Notes: generated by a model not told the origin, from the sequence alone. A DNA stretch of 43,602 nt from a virus (IMGVR_UViG_3300042445_002485:1-43602), one strand, 5' to 3'; positions 1-5,857 are shown, counted from the stretch's first letter. Numbers and translations: made by a program.

Positions 1-52
1 CCGGGCAGCGGGTCGCCGGGCAGCGGGTCGCCGATAGCCGGGCAGCGGGTCG
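1..52. repeat. Short direct repeats, 15-bp unit x3
   Basis: A GC-rich unit, ccgggcagcgggtcg, occurs at 1-15, 16-30 and 38-52; the last copy is separated by a 7-bp spacer (ccgatag). The array touches the window edge, so its full size is unknown. It lies just beyond the terminator of the leftward early operon. No function can be assigned. Confidence 0.8.
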
Positions 53-57
53 CCGAT

Positions 58-101
58 AAAAAAAATGCCCCCTGCCAATTAAGACAGGAGGCGTTTTTTT
101 T
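58..101. terminator. Bidirectional intrinsic terminator
   Basis: An 8-bp stem with one mismatch (67-74 with 85-92) has a 10-nt loop. It is flanked by A8 at 58-65 and T8 at 94-101, so a U-tract follows the hairpin in either direction. It lies directly after the last gene of the leftward early operon and should end that transcript. Confidence 0.85.
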
Positions 102-105
102 CCGA

Positions 106-201
106 TTAAATGGACATTAAAAGCAGATAAGCGACTAGGACGAACGCAATCGCGATTGATTCCATGATCACGTCCAGGGCGTTTTCAGGTTCCTTTTTCA
201 T
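106..201 (-). CDS. 31-aa single-pass membrane peptide
   Basis: This very short gene encodes a charged N-terminus (MKKEPENALD) followed by one hydrophobic segment of about 19 residues (ESIAIAFVLVAYLLLMSI), so it is probably an inner-membrane peptide. Its ATG overlaps the stop of the GP88-like gene in an ATGA arrangement, which is the same coupling seen throughout this phage and the main reason to believe it is real. It is the last gene of the leftward early operon, 5 bp before the terminator. I do not recognise the family. A role in host takeover or in altering the membrane is conceivable, but this is inference only. Confidence 0.6.
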   Translation of the reverse strand: MKKEPENALDVIMESIAIAFVLVAYLLLMSI

Positions 202-881
202 GCGCTCAAAACGACAAAGTTGGTTGTATCCTTTTTCCCTTGGCCTTTCGCTTTCAATCCGACAACAACGCCCTTGCCATCCAAAAAGCGGACGTCCGTA
301 TCGTCTCCATTGACGACCGGACGCCCCAGATACGTCTCCGGGAGTTTATCAAATACCACCGCAACGTTGCCCCCCATGGAAGCGATTACTTCGACGGCGG
401 CCTGATTATTTTCCTTGCGGGAAAACGTCAAATGGTAATTTGCCGGAAGTTTCCCCTGTAGATAAGCGATCATGCGGGGGGTATTTGGCGTATAATCGTA
501 GAACTGGACGTCTGGCCACTTGGCAAGGTTAAGTAATTTGTGCCAGCCTACATCTGAAAGGACGTTAAGACGGACGGCGCAGAGCATGCCCGCCCGTTTA
601 GCTGTCTTTTCCGCAGCGTCAATTTCGCCTTCAAGCTGCGCAATAAACGCCTTTTGATTTTTGACAAAAAACATCGTGCGGTCCATTCTCGCCTTCCGGA
701 CGTTTTTAAAAACGCCCCGCCCGGCAGTTTCCAAGCACGCCCGAATGCAGCCTTCACTTGCAAAGGGGCACAAGTTGATAATTCCGTTTAAGATATTCGG
801 GACAAGTGAAAGCCCGAATGTCATAATGCCGATTTTCTCGCCTTTCAGCGTTTTAGTGTTGTTCTTCGAGAGCAGTTTCAT
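198..881 (-). CDS. GP88-like phage protein
   Basis: A 227-residue protein that I match from memory to the phage GP88 family (Pfam name Gene product 88), whose biochemical role I do not know. The supporting signature is a cysteine cluster, CPFASEGCIRACLETAG, at about residues 38-54, where three cysteines resemble a metal or Fe-S site. It is followed by a conserved-looking core with LNVLSDVGW and a YDYTPN segment. The start at 881 is supported by an A-rich leader (AACTAAAAAAAATACATC) like those of the two upstream genes. It is the largest gene of the leftward early operon, so it may act early in infection. Family assignment is moderately sure; function is unknown. Confidence 0.7.
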   Translation of the reverse strand: MKLLSKNNTKTLKGEKIGIMTFGLSLVPNILNGIINLCPFASEGCIRACLETAGRGVFKNVRKARMDRTMFFVKNQKAFIAQLEGEIDAAEKTAKRAGMLCAVRLNVLSDVGWHKLLNLAKWPDVQFYDYTPNTPRMIAYLQGKLPANYHLTFSRKENNQAAVEVIASMGGNVAVVFDKLPETYLGRPVVNGDDTDVRFLDGKGVVVGLKAKGQGKKDTTNFVVLSA

Positions 882-925
882 GATGTATTTTTTTTAGTTG
901 GGAGTTTAGGGGGGGGGGGAATTAA

Positions 926-1132
926 TTAGGCGACGATTCCGGTTTCTTTCCAGCTTGCGAAAGTGACTGGAATTTCATCCGCCGTTATCGGGCGGGTGAT
1001 CACTTCCCACGACACGCCGTGGTCCCACTCATTTAAAACGTTGACGACGTGAGGGGCGCGGGACGATTCCACCGCGAAAGCGGTGGACCAGTCACGTGAC
1101 TGACCAACAAGACAGAATAGTGGTGTTTTCAT
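926..1132 (-). CDS. Small early protein of unknown function (68 aa)
   Basis: The product is a 68-residue soluble protein with no membrane segment and no domain that I recognise. Its ATG at 1132 follows an A-rich leader (CCAAAAATAAAAAAAATG) about 25 nt downstream of the predicted start site of promoter A, a good fit for a real early gene. A run of 11 G on the + strand (C on the mRNA) at 909-919 separates it from the GP88-like gene. It is the second gene of the leftward early operon. Confidence 0.6.
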   Translation of the reverse strand: MKTPLFCLVGQSRDWSTAFAVESSRAPHVVNVLNEWDHGVSWEVITRPITADEIPVTFASWKETGIVA

Positions 1133-1163
1133 TTTTTTTTATTTTTGGTTGGAGTTGAGCGGT

Positions 1164-1192
1164 ATAATGAGCGCGGAATGGGCAATTGTCAA
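1164..1192 (-). promoter_or_regulatory. Leftward sigma70-like promoter A
   Basis: On the minus strand a perfect -35 TTGACA (1192-1187) and a -10 CATTAT (1169-1164) are separated by 17 bp. Just upstream is an A/T-rich tract inside the 37-bp repeat that could act as an UP element. It is placed to transcribe the 68-aa, GP88-like and 31-aa genes. Confidence 0.75.
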
Positions 1193-1224
1193 ATTACTTT
1201 TTTACTACGCTGGAAACTATTTTC
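1188..1224. repeat. 37-bp direct repeat, copy A
   Basis: This 37-bp segment is exactly repeated at 1402-1438, 214 bp away. It ends on the minus strand with the -35 core of promoter A and includes an A6 tract. A shorter match (gttgagcgg) downstream of both promoters shows that the whole promoter region was duplicated. The repeat also overlaps the last codons of the 44-aa ORF. Confidence 0.9.
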
Positions 1225-1351
1225 TGACGTAATAAAAGCGGGAGGAAAGGCGGGCAATCGGGCGGGATATTACGAGCGGCAAACCCGGCACCATTGCCAG
1301 GCTGAAAAGGATATCGGAAAGACGGCGGAGGGGGTGACGTTTGAATTCCAT
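1217..1351 (-). CDS. 44-aa early basic peptide
   Basis: This small ORF starts at the ATG of a TTAAAAAAAATG leader about 20 nt downstream of the predicted start of promoter B. The leader type matches the next two genes of the operon. The product begins MEFKRHPLRRLSDIL, is basic at both ends and has a short hydrophobic middle (LFSLAMVPGLPLVI). No family is recognised. Longer overlapping frames that begin at 1399 or 1406 would start inside the promoter and are unlikely. The case for this gene rests on context, not homology. Confidence 0.45.
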   Translation of the reverse strand: MEFKRHPLRRLSDILFSLAMVPGLPLVISRPIARLSSRFYYVRK

Positions 1352-1377
1352 TTTTTTTAAGGTATAGGTTGAGCGGC

Positions 1378-1406
1378 ATGATAAGCTTGCAACGTGCATT
1401 AGTCAA
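1378..1406 (-). promoter_or_regulatory. Leftward sigma70-like promoter B
   Basis: On the minus strand a -35 TTGACT (1406-1401) and a -10 TATCAT (1383-1378) are separated by 17 bp. The upstream A/T-rich element is identical to that of promoter A. It should transcribe the 44-aa ORF and read on into promoter A and the rest of the early operon. Confidence 0.75.
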
Positions 1407-1438
1407 ATTACTTTTTTACTACGCTGGAAACTATTTTC
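1402..1438. repeat. 37-bp direct repeat, copy B
   Basis: This is the second exact copy of the segment at 1188-1224. It carries the -35 end and upstream tract of promoter B. Confidence 0.9.
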
Positions 1439-1468
1439 CGGAATTTTCCTTTTGACGGTGTCCACTAT

Positions 1469-1485
1469 ACCGGATTCCTTCCGGT
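1469..1485. promoter_or_regulatory. Inverted repeat abutting a start codon (operator candidate)
   Basis: The sequence accggattccttccggt forms a 6-bp inverted repeat with a 5-nt centre and ends exactly where the ATG at 1486 begins. A TATACC hexamer overlaps its left edge at 1466-1471. It could be an operator for the small protein encoded next to it or a hairpin masking its start. No good -35 is visible. Confidence 0.45.
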
Positions 1486-1689
1486 ATGACAGATGAAATT
1501 CCCCCCGTTAAACGACAGCGCAACCGCCGTTGCAATCCGCTGTCAATTCGTAATAAATGCAAAGCAATTGCAAATGCAATTGGTTGTCATTATATCACGG
1601 CTGAAAAATGGCATTATGAGGGGAAAATGAAACACCGTATTCTCGTTTATTTGTTGGAGCAAAGCGGCATTGAACGGGGGGAAAAATGA
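1486..1689 (+). CDS. Small putative HTH DNA-binding protein (67 aa)
   Basis: This is a short basic protein with an RQRNRR stretch near the N-terminus. A segment that could form a helix-turn-helix, KAIANAIGCHYITAEKWHYEG, is at about residues 26-46, and a C-terminal helix follows (ILVYLLEQSGI). The layout resembles Cro or YdaS-type phage regulators, in which a Trp-containing recognition helix follows a turn; this is a weak, pattern-based call. Its stop overlaps the next start (ATGA). An inverted repeat touches its ATG, as expected for an autoregulated gene. It diverges from the early leftward operon, so it could switch that operon off. Confidence 0.5.
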   Translation: MTDEIPPVKRQRNRRCNPLSIRNKCKAIANAIGCHYITAEKWHYEGKMKHRILVYLLEQSGIERGEK

Positions 1690-2102
1690 GCGTTGCAATT
1701 CACAACTTTTCAAGACTTCGCGCGCTGGCACTAGGTCCGGGGATAATCGATTTCTGCAACAGAACCGCTCCGGACCTTATGAGACGATACGACAAGGCGG
1801 CATCGCAATTCGACACGCTGCAAAGTGAACTAGAAAAGGAGCTGAATGACTTACGAGACGAGTTGCACGAAGGAACGCGGAGTGAAGCGTTGGCAGCTGC
1901 GCTTGTGATGAGCGAAAGACTAATGACGTTATTAGAAAAGCAAATCAGCGCACAACACAAATTAACCGGAGGAGGAGCGGCAGCTGTGTGGGTTGGAATG
2001 GCGAGGCTTCCCTCCGAAAATGGACAGGCTGAAGATACGCTAGAACGGGACGTTACGCCTAGAAGGAGACTAGGGAGCGGCGCGCAAGTAATCGACGCAT
2101 AA
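1686..2102 (+). CDS. Helical protein of unknown function (138 aa)
   Basis: This protein is mostly helical. A coiled-coil-like region spans residues about 30-90 (AASQFDTLQSELEKELNDL and LAAALVMSERLMTLLEKQI), and a glycine/alanine-rich linker and charged C-terminus follow. It is translationally coupled to the upstream 67-aa gene by a 4-nt overlap, so the two products probably work together. One possibility is a small terminase-like or regulatory partner, because small terminases pair an HTH with helical oligomerisation segments. No large terminase is in the window, so this remains speculation. Confidence 0.6.
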   Translation: MSVAIHNFSRLRALALGPGIIDFCNRTAPDLMRRYDKAASQFDTLQSELEKELNDLRDELHEGTRSEALAAALVMSERLMTLLEKQISAQHKLTGGGAAAVWVGMARLPSENGQAEDTLERDVTPRRRLGSGAQVIDA

Positions 2103-2194
2103 TATGTTATACCATAATTACCATAATGCATTTTACATGACGGTCATTGTCAGAAGTTAATGGTGTGCCGTTTCCCCCATGGGAAAGCCTGACG

Positions 2195-2232
2195 CATGGC
2201 AAGCTGGACATGGCAAGCTGGACATGGCAAGG
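2195..2232. repeat. 14-bp tandem repeat
   Basis: The unit catggcaagctgga is present at 2195-2208 and 2209-2222, followed by a partial third copy to 2232. It is non-coding. Confidence 0.85.
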
Positions 2233-2277
2233 CCCCGCCCGGCAACGCATAGGCGAGGGGTAAGTAAAGAGGGGCGG

Positions 2278-2299
2278 GGGGACCTGCATTAGGGTCCCC
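2278..2299 (+). terminator. GC-rich hairpin, possible weak terminator
   Basis: A 7-bp perfect stem (2278-2284 with 2293-2299) encloses an 8-nt loop. It lies downstream of the 1486-2102 gene pair but no clear U-tract follows, so termination would be weak or factor-dependent. Confidence 0.4.
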
Positions 2300-2508
2300 T
2301 ATAGCGTAGCGGTGAAAGACAGCTGGGCTTGAGTTTAGACTGGCCCCCATGATTTATATCCTGATGACCACGCACCCAGATTAATTTTCCAACCCCCAAT
2401 TTCATCTTCCTAACATATCACCTTACTAACATATGCACTGAAACGCCCTCCCCCGTGGTAGTTTTTTACCCGTAATTCCAGACATCCTAACATATGCATC
2501 CAGACACG

Positions 2509-2544
2509 AAAAAACCGCCACCGGGTAGTCCGGAAGCGGCTTTT
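2509..2544. terminator. Bidirectional intrinsic terminator
   Basis: Stems 2515-2518/2536-2539 and 2521-2524/2530-2533 are separated by a 2x2 internal loop. A6 lies on the left and T4 on the right, so leftward transcripts see a U6 tract. It sits 10 bp past the end of the leftward accessory operon. Confidence 0.8.
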
Positions 2545-2553
2545 CAGATCGTC

Positions 2554-2763
2554 CTAACAGATGAATACCAGCAGACCGGTGACTTCGTCCTCGTTGTAAA
2601 GACCCCACGGGTTGCCATTCTCTCCGTGGCGCTCGCGCTGCTCCCGCCCGTCTGCGGAGTGGTGGACGCGCAGGCCGTTGTCCCCGATGAACGCGTTGCA
2701 GCACTGGCAATCTGCGGTGTGCCTGACCGAGTCGCCAAGTGGAATTACGTGGATGATTCTCAT
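2554..2763 (-). CDS. Small conserved phage protein with HVIPLGD and CxC motifs (69 aa)
   Basis: The start at 2763 (MRIIHVIPLGD) is preferred over an upstream ATG because it overlaps the stop of the preceding gene in the usual ATGA coupling. The product resembles a family of small phage and bacterial hypothetical proteins that begin with an H-V-(I/V)-P-x-x-D segment, followed by H, C-x-C and a later HHSxDxRE block. Here these are HVIPLGD, HTADCQC and HHSADGREQRE. The Cys and His residues could bind a metal. No function is known to me. It is the last gene of the leftward accessory operon. Confidence 0.7.
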   Translation of the reverse strand: MRIIHVIPLGDSVRHTADCQCCNAFIGDNGLRVHHSADGREQRERHGENGNPWGLYNEDEVTGLLVFIC

Positions 2764-3017
2764 GGATTTGAATCTCCTTCCAGTTCTGCCAATCTCAAAC
2801 AACGCTCCTGTGAGAGGCTGAATTTAAACTCGCACGCGCAGACTGGGGCTTCCTCCCGGGCTTTCTGGAGGGCGAGCCACTCCTTGGTGCGGCGGATAAA
2901 ACCGATCCCGTCCTCGTTGACGACAGGTGGGCGGTCGTAGAACGAGTTCGGGATGCTGTCATCCCACCCGTCGTAGGGGTCCAAGCCCCAGTGGGGGTCG
3001 TCAAATAATTCATACAT
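2760..3017 (-). CDS. Hypothetical accessory protein (85 aa)
   Basis: An acidic N-terminal half rich in aromatic residues (MYELFDDPHWGLDPYDGWDD) is followed by a basic helical segment (RRTKEWLALQKAREEAP) and a CAC pair near residues 60-62. There is no membrane segment. The stop overlaps the start of the next gene by 4 nt. The gap upstream of its start (3018-3333) is occupied by a gene on the other strand, so transcription from the operon must cross that gene. The family is not recognised. Confidence 0.6.
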   Translation of the reverse strand: MYELFDDPHWGLDPYDGWDDSIPNSFYDRPPVVNEDGIGFIRRTKEWLALQKAREEAPVCACEFKFSLSQERCLRLAELEGDSNP

Positions 3018-3058
3018 AAAAGTTGCGGTTTGGTTAATTTAGATGATTCCTGAAATTC

Positions 3059-3331
3059 ATGGACCACTTCACATTCTCCTGCGAGAGATGCCATCGTGAC
3101 TTCGAGCCGGACCCCTCCATGGTCCTGCCGGTCACATGGACGAAGCTGGAACTTGACGAGGCCGACGACGACATGGAGGACTACCTCACGCCGGAAGAAC
3201 TGGCGGAGGCGTCGGTGGAGGACTTGGCGGGACTGGGGTTGACGATGGCCGACCGGGACGCGCTACTCGCGGGAGTAGAGGTCCAAGTCGGTGCGCGGAT
3301 CGTTTGTAGGAGTTGCCAGTCTGAAATGTGA
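3059..3331 (+). CDS. Zinc-ribbon protein encoded against the operon (90 aa)
   Basis: Two CxxC knuckles bracket the protein: CERC at residues 8-11 and CRSC at about 84-87. This spacing is consistent with a zinc ribbon whose long insertion is acidic (ELDEADDDMEDYLTPEELAEASVEDLAGLG). The gene runs opposite to the leftward operon around it and ends 2 bp before the end of the next leftward gene. I see no promoter for it and no SD sequence. The cysteine pairing makes the reading frame convincing; the partner (DNA, RNA or protein) is unknown. Confidence 0.6.
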   Translation: MDHFTFSCERCHRDFEPDPSMVLPVTWTKLELDEADDDMEDYLTPEELAEASVEDLAGLGLTMADRDALLAGVEVQVGARIVCRSCQSEM

Positions 3332-3333
3332 CG

Positions 3334-3435
3334 CTACCCGTCGTTCACGTCCCAGTAGGTCATGAGCAGGATGCAGGCGACGATGGTGCCGACCATCATG
3401 GAGAGGAGGCAGGTGGCGATGTCGGTCGTAGTCAT
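3334..3435 (-). CDS. 33-aa single-pass membrane peptide
   Basis: A 33-residue ORF encodes a hydrophobic segment from about residue 6 to 26 (IATCLLSMMVGTIVACILLM), flanked by MTTTD and YWDVNDG. One membrane-spanning helix is predicted by eye. Its ATG overlaps the stop of the upstream 109-aa gene (ATGA at 3432-3435), the coupling used by its neighbours. It is the second tiny membrane peptide in this phage. It is too short to call a holin. Confidence 0.5.
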   Translation of the reverse strand: MTTTDIATCLLSMMVGTIVACILLMTYWDVNDG

Positions 3436-3761
3436 GGTTTTGGCTGGTCGGTTTTGCATTTGGCCAAGAAACGATGCAGGAAATTAAAGGAGTTTTCAGC
3501 ACGAGTCCCCCATTCGTCTTCTTTTCCGTTAGCCCAATTCACGCAGTCGTTTATTGCGGCGACGGCTTCGTCCCGCTCGCGCCTCAGAACGCACATGGGC
3601 CTGACGCAGGCATTGTGGCAGCTATGAATGCCGCGTGACCACTGGTTTTGATTGGCCGCGTTAAGCTCGCGCTCAAGCTGGCGGCAGAGGCTGAAAGCCC
3701 ACTCGTCGTGCAAGCCTTCGGACCTTGCCTCACGTTCGTCTGTTCTTGGGGTGTCGCTCAT
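3432..3761 (-). CDS. Conserved phage hypothetical, MSDTPRTDE family (109 aa)
   Basis: The N-terminus MSDTPRTDE followed by CRQLERELNAAN is typical of a widespread phage hypothetical family in which this opening precedes a short coiled coil. A second helical stretch (RRERDEAVAAINDCVNWANGKE) follows. Cysteines at about 48 and 52 (CHNACVRP) are notable. It is coupled on both sides by 4-nt overlaps within the leftward operon. No activity has been proposed for this family that I know of. Confidence 0.75.
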   Translation of the reverse strand: MSDTPRTDEREARSEGLHDEWAFSLCRQLERELNAANQNQWSRGIHSCHNACVRPMCVLRRERDEAVAAINDCVNWANGKEDEWGTRAENSFNFLHRFLAKCKTDQPKP

Positions 3762-3943
3762 GGTTTAGGGCAGTGTCTGGTTTCGTCTTTGGGCCGGATG
3801 TAGAGGTCTTTCCGAGGCACGATGATCGCTACAGGGTCGCCGTCTGGGCGGAATGCCGCGCCGAACGAGTCTGACCAGTGGATGCCGGTCATCCCGTATC
3901 TGATCCACGGGTAGGATTTTCCGACGTAGATGGCGCGTTTCAT
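3758..3943 (-). CDS. Hypothetical accessory protein (61 aa)
   Basis: A small beta-rich protein, MKRAIYVGKSYPWIRYGMTG, is followed by FRPDGDPVAIIVPRKDLYIRP. It resembles small phage proteins with an SH3-like barrel pattern (YVG ... FxPDG ... VxxxDLY), but that reading is tentative. It overlaps both neighbours in ATGA junctions, so it belongs to the leftward accessory operon. Confidence 0.65.
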   Translation of the reverse strand: MKRAIYVGKSYPWIRYGMTGIHWSDSFGAAFRPDGDPVAIIVPRKDLYIRPKDETRHCPKP

Positions 3944-4251
3944 GGATTGCTACCCTCCAGTGTTTCCCGGCAGATGTTGGCCACTACCAGTTCGATGGTG
4001 GTGTCGTCGATCAAGCGCAGAGCGTCCTCAAGGGTTTTGACCCGGTCGCTCAGGTCAGCGGGGACGGGCAGCGCGGAGTACAGGGACTTGGCGGCGTCCT
4101 GCATGACGTGCATCGCCTCGGCAACGCCGGTGCGACCGGGATCGTCCTCGGGCATGTTGCTCAGTTGCGAGCTAAGTTCGGCGATGGTGAACTGGAGGGC
4201 GCAACCGGCAGCAGCAACGGCTTCGCGGGGGATAGACAGGTCGGTGTTCAT
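3940..4251 (-). CDS. Hypothetical helical protein (103 aa)
   Basis: The start at 4251 (MNTDLSIPRE) is chosen over a longer frame because it forms the standard 4-nt overlap with the upstream stop. The protein is helical and mildly acidic, with heptad-like stretches (LQFTIAELSSQLSNM, DLSDRVKTLEDALRLIDD). No family is recognised. It lies in the middle of the leftward accessory operon. Confidence 0.65.
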   Translation of the reverse strand: MNTDLSIPREAVAAAGCALQFTIAELSSQLSNMPEDDPGRTGVAEAMHVMQDAAKSLYSALPVPADLSDRVKTLEDALRLIDDTTIELVVANICRETLEGSNP

Positions 4252-4682
4252 GGTTGGAGGGCTTCTACTTGTTCTCGGGTGAGTCCGGTGAGTTCCAGCA
4301 CTTCCCCCCACTTGGCTCCCGATTTACGCATGGCAAGGGCGAGTCGGAGATCCGACAGAAGTGCGGCAAGGACGGCGAGTTCTGCGGTGGTGGGTTTGGA
4401 GGGGTAGAGGTTCTCGCGGGGTTTGCGTGGGGCCGCTGATGCGGTCCGGGTGACTGGGTTCAGACGGACGACGGCCTTGCGGCTGATGGTGTCGCCAGCG
4501 CTGCATCCGCAGGAGTTGGACCTGCCAGACCGGAGGTTGGCCCCTTTACACAGCTTGACCGTGCCGCAGACGCACTTGACCTCCCAGTAGTTGTTGCCTT
4601 TGACGGAGACTGGGGTGGCGCAGGTCGTGGTGTAAAACCCGAACTGGGTTCCCTTGGGGATCATGACGGGGGCGCAACTCAT
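4248..4682 (-). CDS. Phage protein with CxC-GC zinc-binding module (144 aa)
   Basis: The N-terminal half (residues about 15-62) has a beta-rich module common in phage proteins and next to HNH and AP2 domains: WEVKCVCG, then a leucine-containing NLRSGRS, then SCGC. The four cysteines probably bind zinc and the module is thought to contact DNA. The C-terminal half is helical, ending KWGEVLELTGLTREQVEALQ, which could form an HTH-like unit. Both ends are coupled by ATGA overlaps. A DNA-binding accessory protein is the likely role. Confidence 0.65.
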   Translation of the reverse strand: MSCAPVMIPKGTQFGFYTTTCATPVSVKGNNYWEVKCVCGTVKLCKGANLRSGRSNSCGCSAGDTISRKAVVRLNPVTRTASAAPRKPRENLYPSKPTTAELAVLAALLSDLRLALAMRKSGAKWGEVLELTGLTREQVEALQP

Positions 4683-5215
4683 GGTGTAATGGGTTCTTTA
4701 ACGCGGATGTCGGGGAAGAGCCGTGCGCGGTCGGCATAGAATGCCGGGTGCTGGGTGGGTGCTTCCCAGCAGCGCTGCTCGCGGTCGTAGACCTCGAACG
4801 GCAGGTTCTGCTCGGCGATGTCTGCCAGCCTGCGGAGGCGGTCGGTGGGTGACCAGCAGGAGTTCCTTGCTGCAACGTCGTCGAGGGTGACGGTGCGGGC
4901 GCTCATCCATGCGTCGAAGGTCTCCGGGACGACCGGAGGCGGGACTACCACAGGCTTGGTGGCGAGTTCACCGGCACAGGCGAGGTATCCAGCCCCGTCA
5001 ACGTAGGAGTCGGCGTGAGAGGGGTTGTGCTGAAGGCGGGCGATTTTCATGAGGGCCAGCAGGGTGCCGACCTGCGGACCATCGAGTGGGACTCCGAGGT
5101 AGGTGGACCAGTAGGAGGCGATGACGGAGAAGGAGTCCTCGGGAGGACCATAGGTGTTGTTGCGGTCCTGCGTGACGCAGGCGGATGCAGCGGATAGGAT
5201 GTCAGAACGGGTCAT
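4679..5215 (-). CDS. DUF6378-like phage protein (178 aa)
   Basis: The N-terminal 90 residues match the pattern of the phage DUF6378 family: YGPPEDSFSVIASYWSTYLG at about 22-41, then LLALMKIARLQ and DSYVDGAGYLACAGE. This pattern of a YGxPED motif, an acidic/aromatic helix and a D-x-x-V-D-x-AGY motif somewhat resembles all-alpha NTP pyrophosphohydrolases, so a nucleotide-related role is possible but unproven. The C-terminal half (TFDAWMSARTVTLDD onward) is unlike anything I recognise. It is the first gene of the leftward accessory operon and its ATG lies about 9 nt past a predicted -10 box. Confidence 0.75.
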   Translation of the reverse strand: MTRSDILSAASACVTQDRNNTYGPPEDSFSVIASYWSTYLGVPLDGPQVGTLLALMKIARLQHNPSHADSYVDGAGYLACAGELATKPVVVPPPVVPETFDAWMSARTVTLDDVAARNSCWSPTDRLRRLADIAEQNLPFEVYDREQRCWEAPTQHPAFYADRARLFPDIRVKEPITP

Positions 5216-5224
5216 GAGAAAGTC

Positions 5225-5252
5225 ACTATGAACAGGGTTGTCGAGGTGTCAA
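5225..5252 (-). promoter_or_regulatory. Leftward sigma70-like promoter of the accessory operon
   Basis: On the minus strand TTGACA (5252-5247) and CATAGT (5230-5225) are separated by 16 bp. Initiation about 7 nt further on would begin near 5218, only a few bases before the ATG at 5215, so the first message could be almost leaderless. Confidence 0.55.
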
Positions 5253-5297
5253 GTTGGTTTTGGTGGTTTTTTAAAGAAAGTTAAAATCCAAATGGGC

Positions 5298-5418
5298 GAC
5301 TTAAAACGGTTTTGGATATGTTAAGATGGATTTTAGTGGGACTTAAAATTGGCTCGGCGGACGGTTTTACGGCAGGTGAGGCACAAAATGGACTTAAATT
5401 TAACTTTTGGACTTAAAA
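5298..5418. repeat. Four GACTTAAA repeats (iteron-like)
   Basis: GACTTAAAA occurs at 5298-5306, 5340-5348 and 5410-5418, and GACTTAAAT at 5391-5399, all in the same orientation. The copies usually follow two G residues. Spacing is irregular (42, 51 and 19 bp). They could bind an initiator or regulator. Confidence 0.7.
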
Positions 5419-5459
5419 TCAAATTATGGTAATTAAAATCTATGAGAAATCGCGTCGCC

Positions 5460-5478
5460 AAACATACGAAATATGTTT
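5460..5478. promoter_or_regulatory. Perfect 7-bp inverted repeat, operator candidate
   Basis: AAACATA and TATGTTT are separated by 5 nt (cgaaa). The dyad has the size expected for a dimeric regulator site and lies between two divergent operons. Confidence 0.5.
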
Positions 5479-5828
5479 CTCTCCGGACAGAAATGTGAAA
5501 ATCCGTTCATTTCCACTACTAGGTACTATCGGCGCGTCACCGCCGACCGACAGGGTAACCAAGTTGTAAAATCTGAATTTCCCCGTAGAACGCCAAAAAA
5601 AATCCTAAAATTAAGCTAAAATTACTCAATTACTACTACTACTATATACTCAAATCTATAGGGAAAAATAGAAATTCGTGATTGTAAGTAATGACGAGAA
5701 ATTTTCTATATCCCCGCTGCGTTCAAAAGTACTATGTAGTAGCAGTGTACCTAGTACCTCCCGTAATTTTTAATTTAAAATCCGGCTCCGCGTCGGGGGA
5801 ATGGAGGAGCCTCTCCGGAAAAAACATG

Positions 5829-5857
5829 TTGACGCCCAAACGCTCAGGGGGTAAACA
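5829..5857 (+). promoter_or_regulatory. Possible rightward promoter of the replication operon
   Basis: TTGACG (5829-5834) and TAAACA (5852-5857) are separated by 17 bp. The -10 match is weak (3 of 6). If used, the transcript would start near 5864, so the hairpin at 5862-5894 would form its 5' end. Confidence 0.35.

Larger units (their letters stand above)
2103..2553. other. Convergent intergenic region with hairpins and short repeats
   Basis: There is no credible gene in this stretch between a rightward and a leftward operon. It holds a 6-bp hairpin with a CCAT tetraloop (2171-2186) and a 14-bp tandem repeat catggcaagctgga (2195-2232, 2.7 copies). A GC hairpin lies at 2278-2299 (GGGGACC pairs with GGTCCCC). 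A motif close to CTAACATATG recurs four times at about 2409, 2426, 2486 and 2553. The terminator at 2509-2544 closes it. Confidence 0.7.

Noticed and set aside
1-52. CRISPR array
   Set aside because: The repeats are 15 bp and mostly adjacent, without spacer-sized unique sequence; no cas genes are present.
1194-1406. 70-codon and 60-codon minus frames starting at 1406 and 1399
   Set aside because: Their start codons fall inside promoter B, so they could not be translated from that promoter; the ATG at 1351 is a better start.
3328-3627. 99-codon plus-strand frame
   Set aside because: It overlaps two coupled leftward genes and has no protein-like features.
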